Shown here in pieces: positions 21,024 through 21,100 of a stretch of 21,100 nt of DNA (within the stretch, counting starts at the first letter, position 1; every line of letters starts with the position of its first letter). The stretch is from Brevibacillus sp. (lineage in GTDB: Bacteria > Bacillota > Bacilli > Brevibacillales > Brevibacillaceae): NCBI GenBank assembly GCA_029240815.1, contig JARDZO010000133.1, forward strand, positions 1 to 21,100, in the 5' to 3' direction. The notes under the pieces are model-generated. The model was not told the origin of the DNA. It saw only the letters and a program-made list of their open reading frames with translations, and ran no database searches. The translations under genes and the position numbers were made by a program.

Positions 21024-21100
21024 ATGGATGCCATGATCTTGAATCGACACGAGGAACAGGAAGACGACATGATTGCGGATGACATTCTGGTAGAACGGGC
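21024..21100 (+). CDS. Start of a possible RNA polymerase sigma factor (partial)
   Basis: The window ends 25 codons into this gene. ATG 21024 follows GAGGAG at seven bases, a very good ribosome site. The visible peptide is MDAMILNRHEEQEDDMIADD followed by ILVERA. An acidic lead-in followed by a D-xLVERA segment is common at the start of region 2 of ECF-type sigma factors, but 25 residues are too few to be sure; the protein could be something else. It is divergent from the unknown gene at 20846. Confidence 0.45.
   Translation, partial: MDAMILNRHEEQEDDMIADDILVER

Noticed and set aside
1..21100. CRISPR array, tRNA, rRNA or intact insertion sequence
   Set aside because: No regularly spaced repeats, cloverleaf-type sequence, rRNA segment or transposase frame was seen on either strand.

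Overview
The window looks like chromosome from a Gram-positive Bacillota bacterium of the Brevibacillus/Paenibacillaceae type. This is inference, based on strong purine-rich Shine-Dalgarno sites, frequent TTG and GTG starts, an acoABCL-acoR cluster in Bacillus order, a dgkB-rlmCD pair as in Bacillus subtilis, and natAB-type genes. Most genes are on the minus strand. No tRNA, rRNA, CRISPR array or intact insertion sequence was seen.

Layout. 1-1668: the end of a carboxymuconolactone-decarboxylase-like gene (+), converging on a HEAT-repeat protein and a radical SAM/SPASM enzyme (both -). 1669-2576: mostly non-coding, holding a 56-residue basic protein gene too short for ordinary ORF calling and a cluster of stem-loops. 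2577-4532: a ribosome-protection GTPase of the TetM/EF-G type, with an altered drug-contact loop. 4533-5092: non-coding, with a long imperfect hairpin, a 3' remnant of an RNA m5U methyltransferase gene, and the acoR terminator. 5093-11897: the acetoin dehydrogenase system (acoR, acoL, acoC, acoB, acoA, all -). 12203-12515: a 5'-truncated heavy-metal P-type ATPase. 12723-13304: a DJ-1/PfpI protein (+). 13363-15811: rlmCD and dgkB (-). 15961-16932: a ROK glucokinase (+). 17025-20846: a possible minus-strand operon of two unknown proteins, an ABC-2 exporter (natA, natB) and an EamA transporter. 21024-end: the start of a possible sigma factor gene (+).

The aco region is the best understood. AcoA and AcoB form the thiamine-diphosphate E1, AcoC is the lipoyl E2 and AcoL the E3; together they cleave acetoin to acetyl-CoA and acetaldehyde. 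A -24/-12 promoter lies upstream of acoA, which fits activation by AcoR with sigma-54 (SigL). acoR has its own sigma-A-like promoter overlapped by a good match to a CcpA cre site, so glucose repression probably acts through acoR.

The main oddities are: the 96-nt hairpin and the methyltransferase remnant beside it; the three-stem element near 2001-2097; the apparent one-base frame break at the start of rlmCD; the ATPase remnant bordered by an 11-bp direct repeat; and the acoR stop codon placed in a hairpin loop with 30 open codons after it. None amounts to a clearly new multi-gene system.
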